A stretch of 16,523 nt of DNA from Emcibacteraceae bacterium (GCA_016763335.1 JAESUD010000091.1:1-16523); one strand, 5' to 3'. Shown: positions 1-10,140, numbered from the stretch's first letter. The notes: generated by a model from the letters alone, not told the origin. Numbers and translations: made by a program.

Positions 1-474
1 GGAAGCTCTATTGCCGGGGTTGCTTCAACTACTGTTCCAATGCCCCAAGGGACTTTAAGTTTCGCAAACGCCAAAGGAAGTATGCCACTACCGGCGCGTG
101 GTTCTATAAATCAAATTTACAATCAATTGCTCTCAACTGGCCAAAGGTCCAAAGGGATAATCGTCGATACCCGCGCAGGGGCGACGGTCATTGCCCCGCA
201 TGAAGGGCGCATCGTTTTTGCCGGAATATTTCGCTCTTACGGTCAGCTCTTGATCATTGCCCACGGGGAAGGGTATCATACGTTACTTGCCGGTATGGAA
301 AATATTAATGGTATTGTAGGACAATGGATATTAAAAGGGGAACCAATAGGCCAAATGTCCCTAGAAACTAATACGTCTAATTCTCGCCAAAAACTATATG
401 TAGAATTAAGACAAAAAGGAAAACCAATAAACCCAATGCCATGGATAATTGCAATGGACCGGAAAAGAAATTAA
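1..474 (+). CDS. envC: EnvC-like murein hydrolase activator, C-terminal LytM domain (5' truncated by window)
   Basis: The reading frame is open from base 1 with no stop upstream, so only the C-terminal part of the gene is present. The visible 158 codons form a LytM (peptidase M23-fold) domain, including the blocks APHEGRIVFAG, HGEGYHTLLAGM and YVELRQKGKPINPMPW. In zinc-dependent M23 enzymes the metal ligands come from an HxxxD block and an HxH block. Here the first His position reads S (SKGIIVD) and the HxH block reads LYVEL, so the zinc site is degenerate. This is the pattern of E. coli EnvC, a non-catalytic periplasmic activator of cell-separation amidases. The coiled-coil N-terminal half expected of EnvC lies outside the window. 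It is followed after 32 bases by ctpA on the same strand. The role as amidase activator is inferred from the family. Confidence 0.85.
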   Translation, partial: GSSIAGVASTTVPMPQGTLSFANAKGSMPLPARGSINQIYNQLLSTGQRSKGIIVDTRAGATVIAPHEGRIVFAGIFRSYGQLLIIAHGEGYHTLLAGMENINGIVGQWILKGEPIGQMSLETNTSNSRQKLYVELRQKGKPINPMPWIIAMDRKRN

Positions 475-506
475 GATGCGGAAATCGATAGAAAGGTATT
501 TTAGCA

Positions 507-1847
507 ATGAAACAAATATTTAAGACGAGTGCATTTGCAATTGGCTTTTTGTGCGTTACGTTAATGGCGCCGTCATATGCTGCCAAAACAGAAACATATA
601 ATCAGCTTAATTTATTCGCTGATGTTTTTGAACGTATTCGTTCACAATATGTAAAAGACGTTGATGATGAAGAGCTTATTGAAGCGGCCATCAACGGAAT
701 GCTGACGTCCCTTGACCCCCATTCCACATATTTAAATTCCAAACGATATGAAAATATGCGCGTACAAACCAGCGGCGAATTTGGCGGCCTCGGCATTGAA
801 GTAACCATGGATAAAGGCGTTATCCTTGTTGTATCGCCAATGGATGATACACCAGCCGAACGTGCCGGGGTTGAAGCGGGCGATTACATTACTAAAATTA
901 ACGGTGAACAGATCAACGGACTGACATTAAATGAAGCCGTTGATAAAATGCGCGGAAAAGTCGGTACTGATATTGATGTAACAATCGTTAGAAAAGGCGA
1001 GAGTGACCTTATAGAAATAACTATTACCCGCGCCATCATCGAAGTAAAATCAGTTCGTCATCATATCGAAGATGAAATTGGTTATATTCGCATCTCTTCA
1101 TTCACTGATAAAACAACAAGCGGACTTCGTGCGGCACTTAAAGAAATAAAAGAAGAGCTCGGTGATAATATGCAGGGCATTGTTCTGGATTTAAGAAACA
1201 ATCCCGGCGGATTACTTGATCAGGCCATATCGGTATCAAATACTTTTCTTGATCGCGGCGAGATCGTATCGACGAGAACGCGCAATGATAATAATATCCA
1301 ACGTTATAACGCCCAAAAAGGTGACAGCATTGATAGTAAATCACTTGTTGTTTTGATTAATGGTGGTTCCGCATCGGCTTCTGAAATTGTTGCTGGCGCT
1401 CTTCAGGACCATGAAAGAGCCGTTGTTGTTGGCACACAGTCATTTGGCAAAGGTTCCGTTCAAACAGTAATTCCGCTTTCAACTGATGGTGCCATGAGCC
1501 TGACGACGGCTTATTACTTTACCCCGTCCGGTAATTCCATTCAGAACGAAGGTATCGAACCGGATGTGATTGTTGAGCAATTACGCCTTGATGAACTTGA
1601 GCCAGCCCAAAATAGGCGTACAGAAGCAAGTCTGCGCGGCAGCTTAGCAAACCCTAATGCACAAGATGACGAAGACGAAAATGCTGAAACAGATGGTGAA
1701 AGTAATGACGATGAAGGCACCGTCGATACCGATGTAGAAGAAGTGGAAGAGGAAGAAACACCAATTCGCACTACAGCACAGGATGATTATCAGCTTAATT
1801 TTGCTCTAAACCTCATTCGCGGCATGTCAATTGCCAGAAATAATTAA
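507..1847 (+). CDS. ctpA: S41 family C-terminal processing peptidase (CtpA)
   Basis: A 446-residue periplasmic serine protease of the tail-specific/CtpA family, which cleaves proteins near their C-termini. A signal peptide is visible (basic MKQIFK, hydrophobic core to about residue 20, then APSYAA). A PDZ domain spans about residues 87–165 (GLGIEV and the ERAGVEAGDYITKING block), followed by the S41 catalytic domain. The Ser/Lys dyad is S290 (in GGSASASE) and K315 (in SFGKGSVQ), 25 residues apart as in E. coli Prc and Bacillus CtpB. Residues 387–417 form a very acidic linker (19 of 31 are D or E) before a conserved-looking tail ending LNLIRG. The start is supported by GAAAGG at 491–496, ten bases upstream. 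It probably shares an operon with envC and the deacetylase gene. Known substrates in other bacteria include peptidoglycan hydrolases and lipoproteins; the substrate here is unknown. Confidence 0.93.
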   Translation: MKQIFKTSAFAIGFLCVTLMAPSYAAKTETYNQLNLFADVFERIRSQYVKDVDDEELIEAAINGMLTSLDPHSTYLNSKRYENMRVQTSGEFGGLGIEVTMDKGVILVVSPMDDTPAERAGVEAGDYITKINGEQINGLTLNEAVDKMRGKVGTDIDVTIVRKGESDLIEITITRAIIEVKSVRHHIEDEIGYIRISSFTDKTTSGLRAALKEIKEELGDNMQGIVLDLRNNPGGLLDQAISVSNTFLDRGEIVSTRTRNDNNIQRYNAQKGDSIDSKSLVVLINGGSASASEIVAGALQDHERAVVVGTQSFGKGSVQTVIPLSTDGAMSLTTAYYFTPSGNSIQNEGIEPDVIVEQLRLDELEPAQNRRTEASLRGSLANPNAQDDEDENAETDGESNDDEGTVDTDVEEVEEEETPIRTTAQDDYQLNFALNLIRGMSIARNN

Positions 1848-1895
1848 AGCAATTATTAAAAAACTAAATAAACAACTTAAGTTAAAGAATACCAT

Positions 1896-2996
1896 ATGGC
1901 CGGTGAACCCGAATTAAAATCAGCAACCCGTCAAAGGATCGTTAATCCTTTGACCCTCGCGTGGGGCTTGGTCATTGTTCTTCTTGGCCTGACTGTTTCG
2001 TGGGTTTATCTTTCTGATGATCCACACACAGAACTTAATGATGAAAATGCAGATCAAGCAGAACACGAACAATCAATAGCTGAAGATATGCCAACGATAC
2101 CTGAGGTAAGCACCCCTAACGAATTTCCGGTTACAGTGACACATGAGACACCAACTGACGTTGATCAACCTTCCATGAGCTCGCAAATAGCATTAAAGCC
2201 TGCTCCCAACGAAAATTTACTTATTCGTGGTGATAACGGCCTTAAACCTGCACTCGGTCCTGATGGGCTCATCGCATGGAAGGAATATGCCAGACCCTTT
2301 TCTGGTGATGATCAATTACCGCGTATTGCAATTTTAGTTACCGATGTGGGTCTTAATAGTAAAAGCAGTAATGCTGCAATCGACAAACTGCCCGGCCAAG
2401 TCGATATGGCATTTTCACCGTACGGACGTAACCTGCAAACCTGGATGGATAAAGCCCGCGCCAAAGGCCATGAAGGGTTCCTTATGATACCGACTGAACC
2501 GTTAAATTATCCTGATAATGATCCGGGGCCACATACGCTCATTGCCGATTTAAGCGAACGGGATAATCTTTTAAGGCTAGACTGGGCCTTATCTCAGGTC
2601 GCCGGATATGTTGGTGTCGTTAATCATATGGGTTCAAAATTCACGGCATCTGAAGAAGCATTAACGCCAATTTTAAACGATTTAAATAACCGTGGTTTAA
2701 TGTTAGTCGATAGTCGGTCTACTCGTTTTAGTATGGCCGCGCGTATTGCACGGCGTCTCGGTATGCCGCGCGCTATGAATGACAGATATATTGATAATGT
2801 TATAACAACGGATGAAATTCAGCGCCAACTGGGCGAACTTGAAAAAACGGCTAAGACTTTTGGCGCCGCCCTTGGGCTTGCCCGCGCCATACCGCTCACC
2901 ATTAACGAAATTGCCGCTTGGGCAGAAACCCTCGAGCAAAAAGGTTTTCAGCTTGTGCCGATTACCGCAATTGCAAACCGCCAACCGATAAAATAA
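1896..2996 (+). CDS. Divergent polysaccharide deacetylase family protein (YibQ-like), membrane anchored
   Basis: A 366-residue protein. Residues 18–39 form one membrane helix (LTLAWGLVIVLLGLTVSWVY), followed by a low-complexity acidic linker to about residue 140. A C-terminal domain from about 142 to the end matches the divergent polysaccharide deacetylase family (YibQ-like). Diagnostic blocks are PRIAILVTDVGLN, AFSPYGRN, GHEGFLMIPTEP, the NDPGPHTL segment, GVVNHMGSKFT and LVDSRST. Compared with bacterial YibQ-type sequences as I remember them, the leading Asp pair is reduced to one Asp (D150) and the His before the P-x-E-P block reads M/I (197–198), while H244 is kept. Catalytic competence is therefore doubtful. 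The domain should lie in the periplasm. It is 48 bases after ctpA and 8 bases before rppH. A role in envelope or peptidoglycan metabolism is inferred from family and neighbours. No strong Shine-Dalgarno sequence precedes the ATG. Confidence 0.85.
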   Translation: MAGEPELKSATRQRIVNPLTLAWGLVIVLLGLTVSWVYLSDDPHTELNDENADQAEHEQSIAEDMPTIPEVSTPNEFPVTVTHETPTDVDQPSMSSQIALKPAPNENLLIRGDNGLKPALGPDGLIAWKEYARPFSGDDQLPRIAILVTDVGLNSKSSNAAIDKLPGQVDMAFSPYGRNLQTWMDKARAKGHEGFLMIPTEPLNYPDNDPGPHTLIADLSERDNLLRLDWALSQVAGYVGVVNHMGSKFTASEEALTPILNDLNNRGLMLVDSRSTRFSMAARIARRLGMPRAMNDRYIDNVITTDEIQRQLGELEKTAKTFGAALGLARAIPLTINEIAAWAETLEQKGFQLVPITAIANRQPIK

Positions 2997-3004
2997 AGTT
3001 TAAT

Positions 3005-3472
3005 ATGAAGCAAAAATTACCTTACCGACTATGCGCCGGCATCATGTTACTCAATAAACATGGCAAAGTATTTGTTGCCAAAAGAATAGATACAGATGTG
3101 GAAGCATGGCAAATGCCGCAAGGTGGCATAGATGAAGGCGAAGACCCTCAAGAAGCAGCCATTCGTGAACTTGAAGAAGAAACCGGCGTTACGAACGCCA
3201 CTATCATTGCGCAATATGACGACTGGCTTAGTTATGACCTTCCAGATGAATTATACGGCAAAGTGTGGAATGGCCGCTACGGCGGTCAAAAAATGAAATG
3301 GTATGTGATGCGGTTCAACGGCAATGATAGTGATATAAATATTGAGACCGAACACCCGGAATTTTCAACTTGGAAATGGACGGATATGGCTGATTTAGAA
3401 AATATCATCGTCCCTTTTAAAAAAGATCTTTATAAAAAACTCTCTAAAAAGTTTTCTTACCTCACGGAATAA
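3005..3472 (+). CDS. rppH: RNA pyrophosphohydrolase (Nudix)
   Basis: A 155-residue Nudix hydrolase of the RppH/Ap4A hydrolase type. It removes pyrophosphate from the 5' triphosphate end of mRNAs in the cytoplasm and so licenses RNase E-dependent decay. The Nudix box is complete, from G40 through E46 to R54-E55-L56, E58-E59 and G61-V62. The flanking WQMPQGGID block is typical of RppH. I chose the ATG at 3005, eight bases after the deacetylase stop. The frame is open back to 2918, but that extension lies over the deacetylase gene, and the sequence from MKQKLPYRLCAGIMLLN matches the normal RppH start (usual length about 155–175 residues). It is followed after 3 bases by a membrane-protein gene. 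Ap4A hydrolysis is a possible second activity. Confidence 0.93.
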   Translation: MKQKLPYRLCAGIMLLNKHGKVFVAKRIDTDVEAWQMPQGGIDEGEDPQEAAIRELEEETGVTNATIIAQYDDWLSYDLPDELYGKVWNGRYGGQKMKWYVMRFNGNDSDINIETEHPEFSTWKWTDMADLENIIVPFKKDLYKKLSKKFSYLTE

Positions 3473-3475
3473 ATA

Positions 3476-4294
3476 ATGTCTGACAATATTAATAAAACAC
3501 TTCCCGTGCTGGATATTCTTAAAAATTCATATTCAGCGGTGATCGCAAATATTAAGCCATTTATAATATTTTCTTACGTTCTCTGCGCACCTATTTATCT
3601 GCTTTCAACAATTATGCCACCAGCAGCATCAAATATTGATGATGTCAGTTATACATCAATTATAACCTATCTAATCCTGAGCGTCATAATTCTGATCATT
3701 ATAAATACTTTCTTTTATCGTTTATTTTCTGTCGGCAAAAGCCTGTTATTTAAAATTAACCCGCCACAGCTTTTAAAAATATTCAGCAAAATGGCCATTT
3801 ATCTCTTTGTGTTAGCATTTTTGTTATTTATCACTCTGTTGGCTGTTGTATTGATCTTCGGGCTTGCAGTATCAATTGTCAGTGAAATTGCCGGCGACAG
3901 CGCCTTAAGTGAAGCTCTAATGAGATCCGTGGTAAACTTTGCATTGCTCATAGCAATATTGCTTGTCAATATGCGCCTGCAACCTACTTTCATCAGTATC
4001 GCCATAAACAAAGTAAGCATTCCGATGAAATCAGCCTTTTATTATACCCGCGATAATAATAAAGAATTGATCCTAATTGGTTTATTCAGTTTTATACCTG
4101 CCTTATTACCGTCAACGATCTGCTTTATGATTATTGGAATGTTAAACCTTGACCCCAATTATGTTAATATTTTAGCGTTTCTTCTATTCCCGTTATTACT
4201 ATTACCAAATGTGTTAATTTTAAGTGCCGGGATTGAGGTCTATAAATATTTACTGCCTAAACAACTGAACCAAGAAATGGATGTGTCCGTTTAA
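3476..4294 (+). CDS. Six-helix integral membrane protein of unknown function (first of a tandem pair)
   Basis: A 272-residue, strongly hydrophobic protein that I do not recognise. Probable membrane segments lie at about residues 27–47, 60–80, 107–137, 152–174, 197–222 and 229–252. A charged N-terminus and the tail PKQLNQEMDVSV flank them. The loop after the fourth helix carries INKVSIP...SAFYYTRDNN (177–195), which resembles a loop at the same place in the next gene. Both proteins also share a short N-terminal amphipathic stretch leading into helix 1 and an FYRLFSVGK/LWHRLYLLGP-like stretch after helix 2. It starts 3 bases after rppH, and the downstream gene overlaps its 3' end, so co-translation is likely. 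No catalytic motif or transport signature is visible. Being a real gene is well supported by length, composition and spacing; the function is unknown. Confidence 0.8.
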   Translation: MSDNINKTLPVLDILKNSYSAVIANIKPFIIFSYVLCAPIYLLSTIMPPAASNIDDVSYTSIITYLILSVIILIIINTFFYRLFSVGKSLLFKINPPQLLKIFSKMAIYLFVLAFLLFITLLAVVLIFGLAVSIVSEIAGDSALSEALMRSVVNFALLIAILLVNMRLQPTFISIAINKVSIPMKSAFYYTRDNNKELILIGLFSFIPALLPSTICFMIIGMLNLDPNYVNILAFLLFPLLLLPNVLILSAGIEVYKYLLPKQLNQEMDVSV

Positions 4295-5162
4295 AATGAA
4301 TAACGATTGTTCCATATTATGCATCAATACTAGTTTAAAAGATGCTTATAAATGCCTCTGGCATTATAAATGGAACCATTTGTTTATCTCATTTATCGCT
4401 TTTCTACCTTTTACAATTGTTGGCTTACTGGGACTGTTTGACCCGTTCTTCTTACCAAGATTTTCTCATGAACAGGTACCGGTAGGTTATAATCTGTCTT
4501 TTATTCTATATATACTAACCACTTATCTATGGGGTATTCCATGTGTTATTTTATGGCATAGGTTATATCTTCTTGGGCCAGAACATCTCATTCGCCGCAA
4601 AATATGGCCTATTATCACTCGAAGTTTTGTTCTTATGTCGAAGGTATTGTTTTTGGTTGGCCTATGCGTATTACTGGCAATAATTCTTGTCTCTATGTTG
4701 GCATTTGCCATTAGCTATTTTAATCTTAACGACAGTATTTCTGATTTCATAAAACTTACCGATAACGAATTTATACGTTATATGGCCATTATATCCATTG
4801 CCGGATTAGTAACATACCTGGTATTTCTAAGGTTCAGTCTTGCCATATGTGCTCGTACCATTGGTAAAAAAATTGGCTTGCGCACCTCATGGCGTTTAAC
4901 GGAAAAAAATACATTTCGTATGTTTTTAAGCTTTATGGTGGTTTTTCTACCGGCAACGGCCCTATCAATAGCCCTTATCTATCTATACCAATACACCCTC
5001 GGGCTTGATCCTTTTTATTCGGGTGAAACTCTAGACACAATAACATACATCCATATATTTATTCTGGCACCGGCAATTACATTACCTATTTCTGCCATGT
5101 GTTCCCAGTGCGCATCATTTTACCGTCATTGCGGCGGTGAAGATTGTAGCGGTAACGCATAA
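4281..5162 (+). CDS. Six-helix integral membrane protein with Cys-rich ends, unknown function (second of a tandem pair)
   Basis: A 293-residue hydrophobic protein, unrecognised, with the same layout as the gene before it. Likely helices are at about 33–55, 70–92, 120–147, 166–190, 213–235 and 254–272. The loop IGKKIGLRTSW..TEKN (194–210) corresponds to the INKVSIP...TRDNN loop of its neighbour. Unlike the neighbour, it ends in a cysteine cluster, C274-x2-C277-x6-C284-x4-C289, with H283 beside C284. It also has Cys at 2, 10, 14 and 25 near the N-terminus. Two starts are possible: ATG 4281, overlapping the upstream gene by 14 bases with a weak AAGAA upstream, or ATG 4296, one base after the upstream stop. 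Neither has a strong ribosome site. It is the last gene of the plus-strand run and is followed within a few bases by the hairpin at 5167–5194. Confidence 0.8.
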   Translation: MCPFKMNNDCSILCINTSLKDAYKCLWHYKWNHLFISFIAFLPFTIVGLLGLFDPFFLPRFSHEQVPVGYNLSFILYILTTYLWGIPCVILWHRLYLLGPEHLIRRKIWPIITRSFVLMSKVLFLVGLCVLLAIILVSMLAFAISYFNLNDSISDFIKLTDNEFIRYMAIISIAGLVTYLVFLRFSLAICARTIGKKIGLRTSWRLTEKNTFRMFLSFMVVFLPATALSIALIYLYQYTLGLDPFYSGETLDTITYIHIFILAPAITLPISAMCSQCASFYRHCGGEDCSGNA

Positions 5163-5194
5163 AAAAACCCTGCAAGGATTAATCCTTACAGGGT
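5161..5194 (-). terminator. Rho-independent terminator between convergent operons
   Basis: Arms at 5167–5178 (ACCCTGCAAGGA) and 5183–5194 (TCCTTACAGGGT) pair over 12 positions with a single C/A mismatch and a 4-base TTAA loop. On the minus strand the hairpin is followed by seven T's (the A-run at 5161–5167), which makes it a canonical terminator for the atp operon, 27 bases past the atpC stop. On the plus strand the following sequence (CTCTATAATAATTTTA) is only moderately T-rich, so termination of the membrane-protein operon there is plausible but weaker. Confidence 0.88.
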
Positions 5195-5220
5195 CTCTAT
5201 AATAATTTTATGATGGAAAC

Positions 5221-5631
5221 TTAAGCAGCTTCGCGGTCTAGAATTTCCAAGATTGAAATGATTTGATCGCGGGCTTTTTCTGCGCGGGCCTTTGTTTCAT
5301 CATCTTTTGCATCCTGAACATCTTCTTCCAAGTCTTTAAGCTCAGCTTCATAGGCTGTTCTGTCCACTTCGGAAAGTGGCTTGGCGATCTCGGCTAAAAT
5401 AGTAAGACCTTCTGCATTTACTTCCGCAAAACCACCAACAACGATAAGTTTCTCTATTCCGCTCTCGTTATGGACTTCAATAATGCCCGTACGAAGTGTT
5501 GACACAACAGGCGCATGAAGCGGTAAAACACCAAAGTCACCCTCGGTACCCGGAACGACCACCATGTCAACGTCTTCTGATTTAAGAAGCTTTGCTGGTG
5601 ATACCAGTTCAAAATGAAGTTTATCGGCCAT
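5221..5631 (-). CDS. atpC: F1Fo ATP synthase epsilon subunit
   Basis: The 136-residue epsilon subunit of the F1 sector sits on the central rotor stalk and can inhibit ATP hydrolysis. The N-terminal beta-sandwich is clear ([37 protein letters not shown]), followed by a C-terminal helical hairpin rich in D, E and K (about residues 88–133). Length is normal. The start is preceded on the minus strand by AAAAGGA about ten bases upstream. It is the last gene of the operon, 21 bases after atpD, and is followed by the terminator hairpin. Confidence 0.97.
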   Translation of the reverse strand: MADKLHFELVSPAKLLKSEDVDMVVVPGTEGDFGVLPLHAPVVSTLRTGIIEVHNESGIEKLIVVGGFAEVNAEGLTILAEIAKPLSEVDRTAYEAELKDLEEDVQDAKDDETKARAEKARDQIISILEILDREAA

Positions 5632-5652
5632 TACCGTCTAATCCTTTTTTGC

Positions 5653-7098
<1,446 letters not shown>

Positions 7099-7119
7099 TT
7101 AGGCCCGCTTCAATCAATT

Positions 7120-7998
7120 TTAAAGCGCTTCCGCGCCCGAAATAATTTCAATAAGTTCATTCGTAATCACAGCCTGACGTGAGCGATTATAAGTCGTACG
7201 CAAACTATCAATCATATCACCAGCATTACGGGTCGCGCTATCCATCGCTGTCATACGAGAACCCTGTTCACTGGCTGCGTTTTCAAGTAACGCACGAAAA
7301 AGCTGTACACCGACATTACGCGGTAACAGCTCTTCCAAAATTTCATTTTCATCTGGTTCATAATCATAACAAGCCCCACCAAGATCCACGCTGTTTTCCG
7401 CATCAAAAGACGCAGGAATCAACTGGAGCGGTGTCACTTTTTGTGTAAGAACATTAATGAATTTAGCAAAGAAAAGCGTGCAAACATCAAAATCACCCGC
7501 TTCAAATTTTTCAATAAGACGCGCTGAAATTGGTGCAGCATCAGAAAATTGCAGTCTTTTAACATGCGTCAGATCAAAATGTTCAACCATTCTGTCCGAA
7601 TATTCACGTTTCAGAACGCCTGCACCTTTTTTACCAATAGTGATAATCGTCACATCTTTACCATCATTGATAAGAGCTTTGATTTTTGCTTTAGCGGCTT
7701 TAACAATATTGGTGTTAAAGCCACCGCATAATCCGCGCTCAGATGTGGCGACAATAACCAATTGCTTTTGGTCATTTCCTGTACCAGCAAGCAGTTTTGG
7801 TCCGCCAGATTGCCCTTTCATACTTGAAGCAAGTGATGAAAGCACGTTTTCCATACGTTCCGCATAAGGGCGAGCAGATTCCGCCGCCTCCTGCGCTCTT
7901 TTAAGCTTTGATGCAGAAACCATTTTCATTGCTTTGGTGATCTTCTGCGTCGAAGTCACACTGGCAATTCGGTTTCTGAGGTCTTTGAGGTTAGCCAT
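7120..7998 (-). CDS. atpG: F1Fo ATP synthase gamma subunit
   Basis: The 292-residue gamma subunit is the rotating central shaft of F1. The N-terminal helix has the family signature MANLKDLRNRIASV, then TQKITKAMKMVSASKL. The middle Rossmann-like domain includes SERGLCGGFNTNI (about 88–100). The C-terminal helix that inserts into the alpha3beta3 core is marked by SRMTAMDSATRNAGDMI and YNRSRQAVITNEL. Length is typical. It is 28 bases after atpA, with AGGAT about nine bases before the ATG. Confidence 0.97.
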   Translation of the reverse strand: MANLKDLRNRIASVTSTQKITKAMKMVSASKLKRAQEAAESARPYAERMENVLSSLASSMKGQSGGPKLLAGTGNDQKQLVIVATSERGLCGGFNTNIVKAAKAKIKALINDGKDVTIITIGKKGAGVLKREYSDRMVEHFDLTHVKRLQFSDAAPISARLIEKFEAGDFDVCTLFFAKFINVLTQKVTPLQLIPASFDAENSVDLGGACYDYEPDENEILEELLPRNVGVQLFRALLENAASEQGSRMTAMDSATRNAGDMIDSLRTTYNRSRQAVITNELIEIISGAEAL

Positions 7999-8026
7999 AC
8001 TGACTTATCCTATGGTTTCAAATGCT

Positions 8027-9556
8027 TTAAACAAAATTATCAACAATTTTGCCGATAATATCTTTTAGTTTTGTTATCGTATCGTCAGAAAGTTTACCTT
8101 CAGAAGTGATCGTATCCATAACATCGCTATGATTTGAATGCATTTCTGAAATAAGTGTTTCTTCAAAACGCGTTACATCCGTAACAGCGATTTTGTCCAA
8201 AAATCCGTTAACGCCGGAGAATATAGAAACAACCTGTTCTGCAACTGACATCGGTGAATACTGAGCCTGTTTGAGAAGTTCAGTCAGACGCGCACCACGG
8301 TTAAGCAAATGCTGAGTTGAGGCATCAAGGTCAGAACCAAACTGCGCGAACGCCGCCATTTCACGGTACTGAGCAAGCTCAAGTTTAATTGATCCAGAAA
8401 CTTGCTTCATGGCTTTTACCTGAGCAGATGATCCCACACGCGATACTGAAAGACCCACGTTAATCGCCGGGCGAATACCTTGATAGAAAAGTTCAGTTTC
8501 AAGGAAAATCTGACCATCCGTAATGGAAATTACGTTTGTCGGAATATAAGCCGACACATCGCCAGCCTGTGTTTCAATAATCGGCAAAGCTGTAAGCGAA
8601 CCGTTACCCGCTTTATCACCCATTTTCGCAGCACGTTCAAGAAGCCGTGAATGAAGATAGAACACATCACCAGGATATGCTTCACGTCCAGGTGGACGAC
8701 GAAGAAGAAGTGACATTTGACGGTAAGCAACCGCCTGTTTTGAAAGGTCATCATGAACGATCAAGGCGTGCATTCCGTTATCACGGAAAAACTCACCCAT
8801 TGCTGTCCCTGTGTAAGGAGCAAGAAATTGCATCGGTGCAGGTTCAGACGCTGTCGCGGCAACAACAATGGAATATTCCATGGCGCCGCGCTCTTCAAGC
8901 GTTTTAACAATTTGAGCAACCGTTGAACGTTTTTGACCAATCGCAACATAAATACAATATAGTTTCTTATTTTCATCATCGCCAGCATTGACTTCTTTTT
9001 GATTTAAGAAAGTGTCAATTGCCACAGCCGTTTTACCGGTTTGACGGTCACCAATGATAAGTTCACGTTGTCCACGTCCAACTGGTACAAGCGCATCAAT
9101 CGCTTTAAGGCCAGTTTGAACTGGTTCATGTACTGATTTACGAGGGATAATGCCTGGTGCTTTAACTTCAACACGCTGACGCGTTACATCAGTGATCGGG
9201 CCTTTACCGTCGATCGGGTTACCCAGCGCGTCAACAACGCGGCCAAGAAGACCTTTACCAACAGGTACGTCCACAATAGTACCGAGACGCTTTACTGTAT
9301 CGCCTTCTTTAATGTTACTGTCTGAACCAAAGATAACAACACCAACATTGTCTGCTTCAAGGTTAAGAGCCATTCCACGGACATTGCCCGGGAATTCAAC
9401 CATTTCACCAGCCTGAACATTATCCAGACCATATACACGGGCGATACCGTCACCAACTGAGAGAACTTTACCAACTTCAGATACTTCTGCTTCGTCACCG
9501 AAATTAGCGATCTGTTCTTTCAATATTTTGGAAATTTCCGCTGCACGGATGTCCAT
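8027..9556 (-). CDS. atpA: F1Fo ATP synthase alpha subunit
   Basis: The 509-residue regulatory alpha subunit of F1, which alternates with beta and binds nucleotide without hydrolysing it. It shows the N-terminal helix that docks with delta ([16 protein letters not shown]), the P-loop GDRQTGKT at 169–176, and the [13 protein letters not shown] segment that supplies the arginine finger to beta. Length is normal. The start codon overlaps the atpH stop by one base (TAATG), which suggests translational coupling, and AGAGG lies about eight bases upstream of the ATG. Confidence 0.98.
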   Translation of the reverse strand: MDIRAAEISKILKEQIANFGDEAEVSEVGKVLSVGDGIARVYGLDNVQAGEMVEFPGNVRGMALNLEADNVGVVIFGSDSNIKEGDTVKRLGTIVDVPVGKGLLGRVVDALGNPIDGKGPITDVTRQRVEVKAPGIIPRKSVHEPVQTGLKAIDALVPVGRGQRELIIGDRQTGKTAVAIDTFLNQKEVNAGDDENKKLYCIYVAIGQKRSTVAQIVKTLEERGAMEYSIVVAATASEPAPMQFLAPYTGTAMGEFFRDNGMHALIVHDDLSKQAVAYRQMSLLLRRPPGREAYPGDVFYLHSRLLERAAKMGDKAGNGSLTALPIIETQAGDVSAYIPTNVISITDGQIFLETELFYQGIRPAINVGLSVSRVGSSAQVKAMKQVSGSIKLELAQYREMAAFAQFGSDLDASTQHLLNRGARLTELLKQAQYSPMSVAEQVVSIFSGVNGFLDKIAVTDVTRFEETLISEMHSNHSDVMDTITSEGKLSDDTITKLKDIIGKIVDNFV

Positions 9557-10140
9557 TATCCAACCTCTTTCATTGTTGCTTCAAGATTAGCAAGTTTAGT
9601 TTTAAGCGAACTATCAATCATACGGGAACCGACACGAACGATCATGCCGCCAAGCAATTCCTCGTCCACTTCAGTTTCCATATTAACATCGCTGCCAACC
9701 ATAGATTTTAACTTGGCGCTAAGAGCATCAAGTTGTTTTTTATCAAGCTTATAAGCCGTCGTTACAGATGCATTCACTTCACCGCGGTGATGCGAAAGCA
9801 TTCTGCCAAATTCATGAATAATATTTGCCAGTTGATCTAGACGGCGATTGGCTGTCACCACACCGATAAAGTTTTCAACTATTTTTGAAAAGCCCGCAAC
9901 CTCAACCATCTTCGCCATTGCGGCGGCCTGATTGGCGCGAGAGATAATTGGACTGGTCGTTATAACCTTAAGTTCTTCACACTCTTTAAGAAGAGTAGCC
10001 AGAGCACTGACCTCGTCGGCCACGCTGTCCAATCTCTTTTGCTCAACTGCCAGTTCAAACAACGCCACAGCATAGCGACCCGCCAAGCCAGAAAGCGTTA
10101 TTTTTTCAGAAGCCATATTGCCTGCTTTTTCAGATGACAC
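9556..10140 (-). CDS. atpH: F1Fo ATP synthase delta subunit
   Basis: The 194-residue delta subunit links F1 to the peripheral stalk. Recognisable blocks are [14 protein letters not shown] near the N-terminus, [11 protein letters not shown] in the middle and the C-terminal segment [22 protein letters not shown]. Two starts are possible: ATG at 10140, preceded by AAGGAAG eight bases upstream, and ATG at 10116, which gives the [10 protein letters not shown] start and has only a weak AGG before it. The better ribosome site favours 10140. It is the first gene of atpHAGDC. The Fo genes (a, b, c subunits) are not in the window, which is normal for alphaproteobacteria. Confidence 0.96.
   Translation of the reverse strand: MSSEKAGNMASEKITLSGLAGRYAVALFELAVEQKRLDSVADEVSALATLLKECEELKVITTSPIISRANQAAAMAKMVEVAGFSKIVENFIGVVTANRRLDQLANIIHEFGRMLSHHRGEVNASVTTAYKLDKKQLDALSAKLKSMVGSDVNMETEVDEELLGGMIVRVGSRMIDSSLKTKLANLEATMKEVG

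Noticed and set aside
2918..3004. N-terminal extension of rppH by 29 residues.
   Set aside because: It overlaps the deacetylase gene in another frame and adds nothing like the conserved RppH N-terminus. The ATG at 3005 gives the normal length.
7457..7867. Plus-strand 136-codon open frame antisense to atpG.
   Set aside because: Shadow of a conserved gene, with no sign of independent coding.
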